DNA of 64,000 nt from Blastococcus sp. TF02A-26 (GTDB lineage Bacteria; Actinomycetota; Actinomycetes; Mycobacteriales; Geodermatophilaceae). This document shows, piece after piece, positions 53,655 through 61,539 of this stretch. The number at the start of each line of letters is the position of its first letter. Positions within the stretch are counted from its first letter, which is position 1. The stretch spans positions 1 to 64,000 of the forward strand of contig NZ_QOHG01000023.1 of the NCBI RefSeq assembly GCF_003319125.1, read 5' to 3'. Below the pieces are notes generated by a model. The model did no database searches, was not told the DNA's origin, and saw only the letters and a program-made list of their open reading frames with translations. The position numbers and the translations under genes are program-made.

Positions 53655-54338
53655 TCACCCGGTCTCGCCGGTGTCAGCGTGCGCGGCGCCGACCGGCTTG
53701 GATTCCGGCGATCCACGCTGGCGCAAGTACACCGACAACACCGCCATCGAACCGACGGCGAGCATCTCCGACTGCCAGTTCTGGAAGGACCGGTTCCAGA
53801 AGTCGGCCTCGCCAAGGTAGCCGACCCAGCTCACCGGGTCCTGCTTCTCGGCGAGCTGCTCGCCGTTGTAGGCGGCCCAGCCGGCCACCGAGGACGCCAC
53901 CCAGGTGAGGAGGAAGAGCACGCCCATGACCAGGCCGAGCGAGCGGGAGAACAGCGTCGTCCGCCACCCGCCGGCCCGGACCCAGGCCGGGGAGTCAGCG
54001 CGGGCGTGCTCGCCGATGCGCTGCTCCTGGTCGGACTCCATGCCCTCGTCGCCGGGCTCCTTGGACTCCGCCGATCCGCGTTGCACCAGCCAGACGGTGG
54101 CGAAGATGTAGAGGAAGAACTGCAGGTACTCCGACTGCCAGTTCTCCATGACATCGACGCCGAACGACGACGACGTCACGTAGTCCAGGAAGGAGACCGG
54201 CTCCAGGCCGTTGGTGACCTGCTGCGCGTTGTAGTCCGCCGTCCCCAAGATCGCCTGGCCGACCAGGGTGAGGACGAAGAACCCGCCGAACGCCAGGCCG
54301 AGGGCGTTGTCCTTGACGAAGCCGCGGCGGCCGGTCAT
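53655..54338 (-). CDS. DUF6766-like membrane protein
   Basis: The 227-residue product has four hydrophobic helices (about 12-32, 68-86, 130-152, 185-205) and two related halves, each with a W-Q-SEYLQFF or NWQSEMLAVGSM segment and a RGSAESK/RGSPESK tail. This internal repeat fits the small DUF6766 family. Function unknown. The ATG overlaps the stop of a 30-residue peptide gene (ATGA), making a three-gene operon with the lipoprotein. Confidence 0.8.
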   Translation of the reverse strand: MTGRRGFVKDNALGLAFGGFFVLTLVGQAILGTADYNAQQVTNGLEPVSFLDYVTSSSFGVDVMENWQSEYLQFFLYIFATVWLVQRGSAESKEPGDEGMESDQEQRIGEHARADSPAWVRAGGWRTTLFSRSLGLVMGVLFLLTWVASSVAGWAAYNGEQLAEKQDPVSWVGYLGEADFWNRSFQNWQSEMLAVGSMAVLSVYLRQRGSPESKPVGAAHADTGETG

Positions 54339-54427
54339 CGCCCCATCAACCCCAGCAGGGTGACGTAGGCGACTCCGAGGAGGATCACCGTCAGGTAGAT
54401 GACGTACAGCCGGTGGACGCCTCTCAT
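54335..54427 (-). CDS. 30-residue membrane peptide
   Basis: The frame reads MRGVHRLYVIYLTVILLGVA and then a short hydrophobic end before TGA. It has a single helix of about 20 residues after a basic start, the usual shape of a small membrane regulator. It overlaps both neighbours by 4 bases (ATGA each), strong support for translation despite its size. It may assist the DUF6766-like protein or the lipoprotein. Confidence 0.7.
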   Translation of the reverse strand: MRGVHRLYVIYLTVILLGVAYVTLLGLMGR

Positions 54428-54819
54428 GGCCCCTCTACCTCGCAGTCGTAGGGCGCCTCGCCACGCGACTCGCAGGCGGCCGCCACCACCCGCCAGCCGG
54501 TGGGGGTCTCGGTCAGGAACACGGCGTCCCCGGTCGTCCGCACCTGGGCGTTGCTGCCCCAGATCTCCACGGACTCGACGGTGCCGCCGTCCAGCGGTAG
54601 CTCTCCGATGACGTCAGGGCAGGGCGCCGACTCGTCGGACTCCAGCGCTTCACGCGTGGCCGGGGCCAGGAGGTCGCACCGGGCGTCCGGCGTCGCGGTT
54701 GGGTCGAAGAACGCCGCCGCGACGTCGCGGACGTCGCCGTCCTGCGTGCTCGCACATCCCCCGAGAGCCAGCACCGCCGCCGCGGCGGCCAGCCCTGCGC
54801 CCAACACCGAGCCGGTCAC
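54424..54819 (-). CDS. Small lipoprotein
   Basis: The 131-residue product has a signal peptide with lipobox LALGGC (Cys about 20), then a compact domain with four Cys that could form disulfides (RCDLLAPAT, PCPDVIGEL, AACESRGE, PYDCEVEGP). It is a likely exported, membrane-anchored protein. The GTG at 54819 has a GAGAGGAG ribosome site and a GTTT-N17-GGGTAG promoter 60 bases upstream. It is the first gene of the operon with the membrane peptide and the DUF6766-like protein. Confidence 0.8.
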   Translation of the reverse strand: MTGSVLGAGLAAAAAVLALGGCASTQDGDVRDVAAAFFDPTATPDARCDLLAPATREALESDESAPCPDVIGELPLDGGTVESVEIWGSNAQVRTTGDAVFLTETPTGWRVVAAACESRGEAPYDCEVEGP

Positions 54820-54878
54820 GCCGGTCTCCTCTCGCGGGCAGCACGTCCGCCGGCTGGGCTCGCCCGCGTGACCTGCGG

Positions 54879-54905
54879 CTACCCGTGCGCGGCCGACGGG
54901 CAAAC
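54879..54905 (-). promoter_or_regulatory. SigF-like promoter GTTT-N17-GGGTAG
   Basis: On the minus strand GTTT (54905-54902) and GGGTAG (54884-54879) are 17 bases apart, matching the mycobacterial SigF consensus. It lies about 60 bases before the lipoprotein start. Confidence 0.62.
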
Positions 54906-54999
54906 GGCCCTCGTCCGGTCGGGCGTCCTCCCCTTCCGCAGTGGTGCCGCTCGGCCGCCGAGCACCGATCAGCAGGCGGACCACCGCCTCGCCGAGTCC

Positions 55000-55265
55000 A
55001 CGAAGTCGTCGGTGGCGCGGCGCCGTCCACACGGGAGAGCCGCGACGTGCCCGACGCCACCGCCGCGGTGATGCGGCTGGGCGTCGGGGGCCGTTGCGAC
55101 GGTGAGCACCTCCTGCGTGCTCACGGCGCCGGCGGCGGCCGGCTCAGGAGTGGGCGCCGACGGGAGGCCCGTGCACCCCAGCGGGACCATGCTGTGCGTG
55201 CGCACCTCGTGCGACTTCTGCCTGCCCGTTGACCGTCCTCTCTGGGCGGCTGGGCGCGCTGCCGC
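55000..55265 (+). pseudogene. Fragment of a third Gfo/Idh/MocA gene
   Basis: The DNA is closely similar to 46235-46540 of the intact oxidoreductase gene. It reads EVVGGAAPSTRESRDVPDATAA, then after a frameshift VSTSCVLTAPAAAG and GRPVHPSGTMLCVRT, ending near VLSGRLG. Both ends of the gene are missing. It must derive from a copy of the same family. Confidence 0.75.
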
Positions 55266-55877
55266 CGACCTACTTGTGGTGGGGCCACGCCGGTCTGATT
55301 GGAGCTCAGCCGCGCTCCGCACTCGCTGCTTATCTGGTCGGCGGTGCCGCTTGGTCGGACGCTGAGTCTGTTCCCGCATGCGTCCGAGCTGGCACAGCTG
55401 CACCCGGCCCGGACTGCACGGCGCCCAATGAGCTGGGACGCTTCGACAGTCGTGGGCGCAGGGCGCTCCTCCGCCGCGGTCAGTCGGGCTCCGAGCTCGA
55501 CGCGCCCGGGGGCGTGGCGGCGGGGCAACGCCACCACCGGTGGGGTCGACTTGGAGATCCGATGTCCCGTGCTCCCACGTGGCCCCAACCGGTGAAGCGG
55601 GACCGGCGCAGCCATGGCATAGCGCAAGGCGCCATTCCTGGTCCCCGTGACGCGGATGAGCGGCCCATCGTGCGGTCCTCCTGACGGAGTTGACCGCGCG
55701 GTGGCGGCAATCGGCTGGACGATGCCCGTCAGGCTCCGCTGCTGAAGGTTCCGGCGCAAGGCCGGGTCAGCTCCTCCGGCGGGTGTCACGACCCTGCCCG
55801 TCGACCCTGCTCAGCACCGTTTGCCCGTGGCGGGCAGGCTGGCCCCAGCGGCCGTGACGGGGAGACCGGAGGCAGGA
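55266..55877. other. 612-base gap without a supported gene
   Basis: Open frames on both strands are Arg/Ser-rich and lack ribosome sites. I see no promoter of the GGGTA type and no repeats. It follows the Gfo/Idh/MocA fragment and may be decayed sequence. It ends with a GGAGGCAGGA ribosome site for the next gene. Confidence 0.35.
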
Positions 55878-56633
55878 ATGAGCAGTTCACCTGGGCTGCG
55901 TGAGCGCATCGCGTTGGTGACCGGCGGCAGTAGCGGTCTGGGCCGAGCCACGGCTTTGGCGCTGGCTGCCGACGGCGCCGACGTCGCGGTTCTGGCCCGT
56001 GGATCCACGGACCTGGAGGAGACCGCGGAGCAGGTCCGCGCTGCAGGGGTCCGCGCGAGCGCGGTCGTGGTGGACCTCGCCGATGCCGATGCGATCGAGC
56101 GGGCGGTGGGCCAGGTGCGGGCCGAACTCGGCCGCGTCGACGTCCTGGTCAACGCGGCCGGAACAGATGTGCCGGGTCCGGTGGCCGAGCTCGACGTCGC
56201 GGCCTGGGACAGGGTGCTCGCGGTGAATCTGCGCGCGTCATTCTTGCTGGCCAAGGCGGTCTGGCCGGACATGCGCGACAACGGCGGCGGAACCATCCTC
56301 AACGTGTCCTCGGTGGCCGGCCGTCGCGGTTGGGCGAACGCCGCGGCCTACTGCTCGGCCAAGTTCGGGCTGACCGGCCTCACCCAGGCACTCGCGGCCG
56401 AAGGCAGGCCGCACCGCATCCGCGCCTGCGTCCTGTATCCCGGCGCCATGGACACCAGCTGGGGCGTCTGGTCACCGGACGATCGGACCGGCTCTGCTGA
56501 GCCGGCCCTGTCGGCCGACGCGCTGGCTCCCGATCAGGTCGCCCGCCTGATCTGCTGGATCGCCGCCGCCCCACCGGACGTGGTGCTCAACGAGGTCACC
56601 GTCACCCCACTGCTCGAGCGGGGATGGCCGTAG
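55878..56633 (+). CDS. Short-chain dehydrogenase/reductase
   Basis: The 251-residue classical SDR shows the cofactor motif VTGGSSGLGRATA near residue 14, VNAAGTD (NAG-like), the catalytic Ser in VSSVAG and the YCSAK active-site Tyr-Lys pair. A PG motif (LYPGAMDT) follows. The enzyme is NAD(P)-dependent with unknown substrate. The ATG at 55878 follows GGAGGCAGGA closely. It stands alone. Confidence 0.9.
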   Translation: MSSSPGLRERIALVTGGSSGLGRATALALAADGADVAVLARGSTDLEETAEQVRAAGVRASAVVVDLADADAIERAVGQVRAELGRVDVLVNAAGTDVPGPVAELDVAAWDRVLAVNLRASFLLAKAVWPDMRDNGGGTILNVSSVAGRRGWANAAAYCSAKFGLTGLTQALAAEGRPHRIRACVLYPGAMDTSWGVWSPDDRTGSAEPALSADALAPDQVARLICWIAAAPPDVVLNEVTVTPLLERGWP

Positions 56634-56696
56634 GGATACGAAGGTGCATTGACATCGCGGCCACAACAACGGGCGAGTCGGGTCCCGGCTCTGCCG

Positions 56697-56906
56697 TCAG
56701 GCCACTGCGCGACGCCGGTCGGCGTGGACCTCGCGCGGCCTGAGACGCAGCGTGGAAGAGGGGACAGCGTCGGCGTCCATGTCGCGCCCCTCGGCCTCGG
56801 CGATGCGCCGGTAGCGGCGGTCCCGCAGCCGCAGCAGCAGCAGCAGCAGCAGGGCAGCCAGCAGGGTGCCGGTCAGGAGCGGGGACTGCTGAGCGGCGCG
56901 GCTCGC
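56697..56906 (-). other. In-frame membrane-helix frame after the YaaH-like gene, with CTG repeat
   Basis: Directly after the TGA of the YaaH-like gene the same frame stays open for 69 codons. It encodes a Leu-rich helix (GTLLAALLLLLLLRLRDRRYRR) and a basic tail before TGA at 56697. There is no ATG, GTG or TTG at its head; a CTG could start it. It may be a small membrane protein, or an extension lost by a nonsense mutation. Confidence 0.4.
56831..56852. repeat. (GCA)7 trinucleotide tract
   Basis: Seven perfect GCA units plus one base occupy 56831-56852. On the minus strand they are CTG codons that encode a run of leucine. Length change by slippage here would alter the helix in that frame. Confidence 0.85.
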
Positions 56907-57572
56907 TCAGAGCTGCGGTCGGATTCCCGGCTCTCGAGCCAGCGCGTCGGGCTCGAGCGACCCCTCGCCGCGGACCGCTGCCTCGGCCGGACCGTGCCGG
57001 CCGGCCGGGAGGATCGTCCTCCCGCGGGCGCCCTCGAGTTCGAGGGCCAGCGCCGCGTAGAGGGCCAGCACCGCGAGGGCCAGGCCCACCCAGCCGGCCG
57101 TCGTCTTCCAGCTCGCAGACCCGGTGAGCTCGTAGGCGCCGGTGATCAGGAAGCGGATACCGGCCAGCGCCATGACGGCGGCCGGGACGAGCTTGGTGAT
57201 ACCGGCGGACGCGGGGACGAACATCGAGATCCCCGCAACGATCAGGAGGACCCCGAGGCCCTTGCTGGCGGTGCCGGGCGGGGAGGTCACGGTGGTGAGG
57301 CCGACGACCGCCCACGTGCCACTGAGGATTCCCATCCCGGTGGCGGCCACCGGGTCGCGCGCCAGGAAGCCGATGACCGCCGCGGTGAGCTGCAGCGGCA
57401 CGGTCGCGACCAGCGCGGTGAGGGCGGCCACCCGGCCCTCGGTGGGCGGGATCCAGCCGAGCTGGACGGTCGCGAAAACCGTTGTGGCCAGGGCCAGGGC
57501 CAGGAAGCCGAGTGGCAGCGGTGTGGCCAGCGGTCGGAGGACGACGCGGGTCGCGGTCTGCGGGGTGGTCAT
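56907..57572 (-). CDS. GPR1/FUN34/YaaH-like membrane protein
   Basis: The 221-residue product has six predicted helices and the family marks TPLPLGFLALALATT near the start and GWVGLALAVLALYAALALE with GRTILPAG near the end. YaaH/SatP-like proteins transport acetate or succinate in symport with protons. The middle NPAPLG-type motif is only partly conserved, so the substrate is uncertain. It lies 2 bases after the ferritin-like gene and is in the molybdoenzyme operon. Confidence 0.78.
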   Translation of the reverse strand: MTTPQTATRVVLRPLATPLPLGFLALALATTVFATVQLGWIPPTEGRVAALTALVATVPLQLTAAVIGFLARDPVAATGMGILSGTWAVVGLTTVTSPPGTASKGLGVLLIVAGISMFVPASAGITKLVPAAVMALAGIRFLITGAYELTGSASWKTTAGWVGLALAVLALYAALALELEGARGRTILPAGRHGPAEAAVRGEGSLEPDALAREPGIRPQL

Positions 57573-57574
57573 GG

Positions 57575-58057
57575 TCAGCTCACCAGGGCCTGGGTCGCGG
57601 ACTCCTTGAGCTTGGCGTTGGCCCAGCGCATCTGCCGCAACGTGTCGGGGTGGCAGCGCTCGGCCAGGCCGAGCAGCTCCCGTTTCCGGGCGCCCTGCGC
57701 CGCCTGGGCGAGCAGCTCCCAGTCCAGCGACACCCCGGCCGCCTCCCGGTGCACGTGCCGTAGGTCGGCGAGCAGCAGCAGCCCAGGTTCGGGGCGACGA
57801 CCGAGCAGATCTGAGGTCGCCTGCTGGAGCTTCTCGAGGATGCCCGGCTCGCCCTCGGGCTCGGGATCCAGGTCGACGCCGAAGTCGGCGCCGATGCGGG
57901 CGAGCTCGGTGACGTGCCGCTGGGACCAGCCGGCGATGTCGCGGGCGACGTAGAAGACCTCGTGGTCGGCCTTGTGCCGGTCGGAGACGGCGAGCAGTAC
58001 CCGGGCGAGGTGGTTCTCCGACCGGTGCAGCTCCTCGATCGCCAGTCCCAGTTTCAT
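57575..58057 (-). CDS. Helical protein of unknown function next to the molybdoenzyme
   Basis: The 160-residue product is nearly all helical (MKLGLAIEELHRSENHLARV, HKADHEVFYVARDIAGW), with several His and Glu placed as in ferritin-like bundles, though I cannot confirm metal ligands. Its ATG overlaps the stop of the molybdoenzyme gene. It may be a dedicated accessory or maturation factor of that enzyme. Confidence 0.72.
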   Translation of the reverse strand: MKLGLAIEELHRSENHLARVLLAVSDRHKADHEVFYVARDIAGWSQRHVTELARIGADFGVDLDPEPEGEPGILEKLQQATSDLLGRRPEPGLLLLADLRHVHREAAGVSLDWELLAQAAQGARKRELLGLAERCHPDTLRQMRWANAKLKESATQALVS

Positions 58058-60510
58058 CGCGCACCTCCGGTGGCGAGCTCCTCGACGGCCTCGGCCGCAG
58101 CTCCGCCCCGGGTCGGGGGCACGTCCCCGGCGACGGGTCGCGAGCCGGTGGTCGTCGGAGCCGCCGCCGGGCCGTCGCCGGCGGCCAGCCGGACGGCGTT
58201 GGCCGCGGCGGTCTTGAAGATCGGCTGCTTGGAGCAGGGGTCCCAGTCGGTGAGGGTCAGCTCGTTCGCCGCCCGTCCGTGGCCGTCGGGTTCGTACCCG
58301 GCGGGCTGATCCCAGTAGCCGTAGTGGAACGGCAGGAACAGCACCCCCGGCCGGATGCCGCTGACCCGGAGCTTCGCCTCCACCCGGCCCCTCGGGGTTG
58401 TCACCGCAAGCAGGTCACCCTCGGCCCAGCCGCGGTCGGCGGCGTCCGAGGCCGACATCTCCACCCACACCTCCGGGGCGGCGGCCTGCAGCTGCGGTGC
58501 GCGGGCGGTCTTGGTACGGGTGTGGAAGTGGTAGAGCGTGCGGCCGGTGATGAGCTGGAACGGGAACTCCTCGCTGATCAGCTCGTGCGGCGGTAGGTAC
58601 TCGGCGGCCTTGAGCACCGCCCGGCCGGTCGGGTTGAGCGCCTTGTACTCGGTCTCGTCCAGCGGGGCGCCGGTGACCAGGTCGCGGCCGTAGCTCTCGC
58701 AGTAGTCCGGCTGGGCCCAGAACCGCCCGTCGGCGTAGATGTGCTCGGTGCCGTCGGGGGCGTCCTCGGTGACCGGCCACTGGATGCCGCTGCCGCCGCG
58801 CAGCTTGTCGTAGGAGAGGCCGCTGTAGTCGCAGGGTCGGCCCTTCGAGCACGCCTTCCAGCCCTCGAACGCACCCTCGGGGTCGGACCACTTCACCAGC
58901 GGGGCGCCGTCCTTGTCGCGGAGGTCCAGCCGGCGGGCGAAGTCGATCAGGATGTCGAGGTCCGGTCGCGCCTCCCCGGGTGGGTCGACGGCCTTCTCCG
59001 ACAGATGGACGGTGCGGTCGACGTTGGTGAAGGTGCCGGTCTTCTCCCCCCACGTGGCCGCGGGCAGGACGACGTCAGCCAGCTGCGCGGTCTCGGACAG
59101 GAAGATGTCCTGCACGACCAGGAACAGCCGGTCCTGGGACAGCAGCGAGCGGATGCGGCGCAGCTCCGGCAGTGACACCGCGGGGTTGGTGGCGGTGACG
59201 TAGAAGAACCGGATCGAGCCCTCTTCGATGTAGCGCAGCTGCTGCATGATGTGCGTCGGCGGCGAGTAGTGCGGGATGTCCATCGGGTCGACGTTCCAGA
59301 CCCGGGCGAGGTCCTGGATGTGGCTGTCGTTGGACCAATTGCGGAAGGCGGGCAGGTCGCCGTCGGCGCCGGCCTCGCGGGTGTTCTGCGCGGTGGGCTG
59401 GCCGTTCATCTGCAGGATCCCGCAGCCCGGCTTGCCGAGCATGCCCCGGACGACGTTGACGTTGTTGACTTGCACGGCGGCCGCGGTGGCCTGGTGCGAT
59501 TGGTAGAAGCCCTGCAGCACCGTGGAGAGCAGCCGCTCGGCCTGCCCGATGATCCGCGCGGCCTCCCGGATCTGCTCGACAGGGACGTGGCAGACCTCGG
59601 CGGCGATCTCCGGCGGGTAGTCGCGCACCCGCTTCGCGAGTTCGTCGAAGCCGACGGTGTGCGCCTCGACGTACCGCCGGTCGATCCAGCCGTTGCCGAT
59701 GATCTCGTGCAGCAGCGCGTTCATCAGCATCACGTTGGTGCCCGGACGCGGTGCCAGGTGGACGGTCGCGGCCCGGGCCACCGGCGTCTCCCGGGGATCG
59801 ACGCAGATCACCTGCGGCGGATTCGGTCCGGCCAGCCGGTCCAGCACTCTGCTCCACAGCACCGTCTGGGTCTCGGCCATGTTGTGCCCGTAGAGCACGA
59901 TCACGTCGGCATGGTCGACGTCGGTGTAGCTCCCGGGCTGCCCGTCGGAGGCGAACGTCTCCTTCAGCGCCGCCGCAGCAGTGGCCGTGCACAGCCGCGT
60001 GTTGCCGTCGACGTGGTTCGTGCCGATCCCGCCGTGCGCGATCAGGCCGAGGGTGTAGTACTCCTCCAGGAACAGCTGCCCGGTCGTGTAGAACGCGATC
60101 GAGCTCGGCCCGCGCTCGTCCAGCAGCTCCCGGGCTCGGCCGGCGACAGCGTCCATCGCGGTGTCCCAGTCGGTCTCCACCAGCTCGCCGTCCCGGCGGA
60201 TCAGCGGCTTCGTCAGCCGGTCCGGCGAGTGGTTGGCCTGCCAGCCGTAGAGGTCCTTGGGCCCCAGCCGGCCGTGGTTCACCCGGTCGACCGCGCGACC
60301 GCGAACACCAACGATGCGGCCGTCCTTCACGGCGATGTCCAGGCCGTCGCCGTTGGAGTGCAGGATCGTCGCCGACTGCACCCATCTGTCGACGTCGTCC
60401 TCGGTCAACCCGTCGCCGAGGTAGGAGTCCACCCGGTTCGGCTAGGTCTCCCCCGGCCCGTACGGCGTTCGTGTCCCCCACGGCTCGGCGATCCGGTCGA
60501 TCTTGGGCAC
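58054..60510 (-). CDS. Molybdopterin oxidoreductase with early amber codon
   Basis: The enzyme belongs to the formate dehydrogenase/assimilatory nitrate reductase family of molybdopterin enzymes. RLCTATAAAALKETF holds the Mo-ligand Cys, and later DVVLPAATWGEKTGTF and the C-terminal molybdopterin-binding fold (LITGRTLYHFHT) are intact. The N-terminal iron-sulfur Cys set is absent: the segment reads SATILHSNGDG. The best start is GTG 60510 with AGGAGGAC upstream, but TAG at 60444-60442 interrupts the frame after 22 codons. If translation restarts at GTG 60432, the product has 792 residues. TAG could be a mutation or sequencing error for TGG. Confidence 0.85.
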
Positions 60511-60628
60511 GGCGGTCCTCCTGCCGGACGGGTTGGGTGCCCGACGAGTCTGGCCGCCGGTCCGGCTTGCCGCAGTCTGGAGTGGGCGTGCTCGGGCGGG
60601 GGCCGCACCGCGCGCGCCCCGTGACGCA

Positions 60629-60775
60629 GTGGATGACACGCTGCGCGATCAGCTCCGTGCCGTCGTGCACCTCGCCGCGGAGTCCACCCGGATCACGGCG
60701 TCGGAACGCCGCGCCTGGGAGGAGTCGCTCGACTCGGCCCTGACCGGGGTGTGGCCTGCGGAACGTCCGGTCTGA
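60629..60775 (+). CDS. Small hypothetical protein
   Basis: The 48-codon frame from GTG 60629 reads as a helical protein (RDQLRAVVHLAAESTRITA, RRAWEESLDSALTGVW). It lies divergent from the molybdoenzyme gene. No clear ribosome site is seen, and the frame is open further upstream. Function unknown. Confidence 0.45.
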   Translation: MDDTLRDQLRAVVHLAAESTRITASERRAWEESLDSALTGVWPAERPV

Positions 60776-60810
60776 CCCGAGCTCGGATCTGCTGCTCGCG
60801 CCGCTGGAGC

Positions 60811-60816
60811 GGGTAG
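60811..60816 (+). promoter_or_regulatory. Possible GGGTAG -10 box before the channel-like gene
   Basis: GGGTAG lies 10 bases before the ATG at 60826. A poor match GCTG (60791-60794) stands 16 bases upstream. The position is similar to the leaderless promoters elsewhere in the window, but the -35 is weak. Confidence 0.4.
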
Positions 60817-60825
60817 GCGCCGTGC

Positions 60826-61539
60826 ATGCGCAACGACATCCCGGTCGACGGGGAGTCCCCGGAGCAGGAAGGGCTGGCCCGACGGCTGGACAAGCCGATG
60901 GGCGTCCTCGGGCTGGTGTTCGTCCTCGTCGTCCTGGGCCAGTCGCTCGCCAGGGAGTCGTGGCTCGTGACCGCATTGACCGTGGTGGGGTGGCTGTGCT
61001 GGGGCGTCTTCGTCGCCGAGTTCGTCCATCGCGCACTGCGCGCCCGGAATCGGCGTCGGTTCTGGGCTCGGAACTGGTGGCAGGTGCTGTTCCTCGTCCT
61101 GCCCTTTCTCCGGTTCGCGCGAGCACTGACCCTGCTCCGGGCGGCGAGGCTGGGCGGGGTGGTCTCCGCCGCCGTCCGGGGATCGAGATCGGCCGGCCGG
61201 CTGCTCTCCGGTCGCATCGGCTGGCTGGCCGCGGTGACCGGGGTGGTGGTGCTCGCCGGCAGTCAGCTCCTCTACGTCGGGGGCGCCTACGACCGCTACG
61301 GTCCCGCTTTGCACGAGACCGCCCTCGCCACCGTCACCGGCCAGCCGCTGACCGCCGACGCAGGATTCGCCCGGATCCTGGAGGTGGTCCTGGCCGTGTA
61401 CTCGGTCGCGGTCTTCGCAACGCTCGCCGGTGCCCTGGGCGCCTACTTCCTCGATGACCGCAACGTGGCCGCTGCGTCCCCCGAGACGCCTGCTTCCGTC
61501 GCTTCGAATCCTCCAGCAGCGGGCACGGGAACCCCGTGA
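60826..61539 (+). CDS. Ion-channel-like membrane protein without K+ filter
   Basis: The 237-residue product resembles voltage-gated-like potassium channels: four N-terminal helices including an Arg-rich one (FLRFARALTLLRAARLGG) as in voltage sensors, and a pore-like pair of helices (about 135-155 and 190-215). The pore loop reads LATVTGQPLTADAG rather than TVGYGD, so potassium selectivity is not expected. It overlaps the antiporter gene by 4 bases, so they may work together in ion balance. Confidence 0.78.
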   Translation: MRNDIPVDGESPEQEGLARRLDKPMGVLGLVFVLVVLGQSLARESWLVTALTVVGWLCWGVFVAEFVHRALRARNRRRFWARNWWQVLFLVLPFLRFARALTLLRAARLGGVVSAAVRGSRSAGRLLSGRIGWLAAVTGVVVLAGSQLLYVGGAYDRYGPALHETALATVTGQPLTADAGFARILEVVLAVYSVAVFATLAGALGAYFLDDRNVAAASPETPASVASNPPAAGTGTP

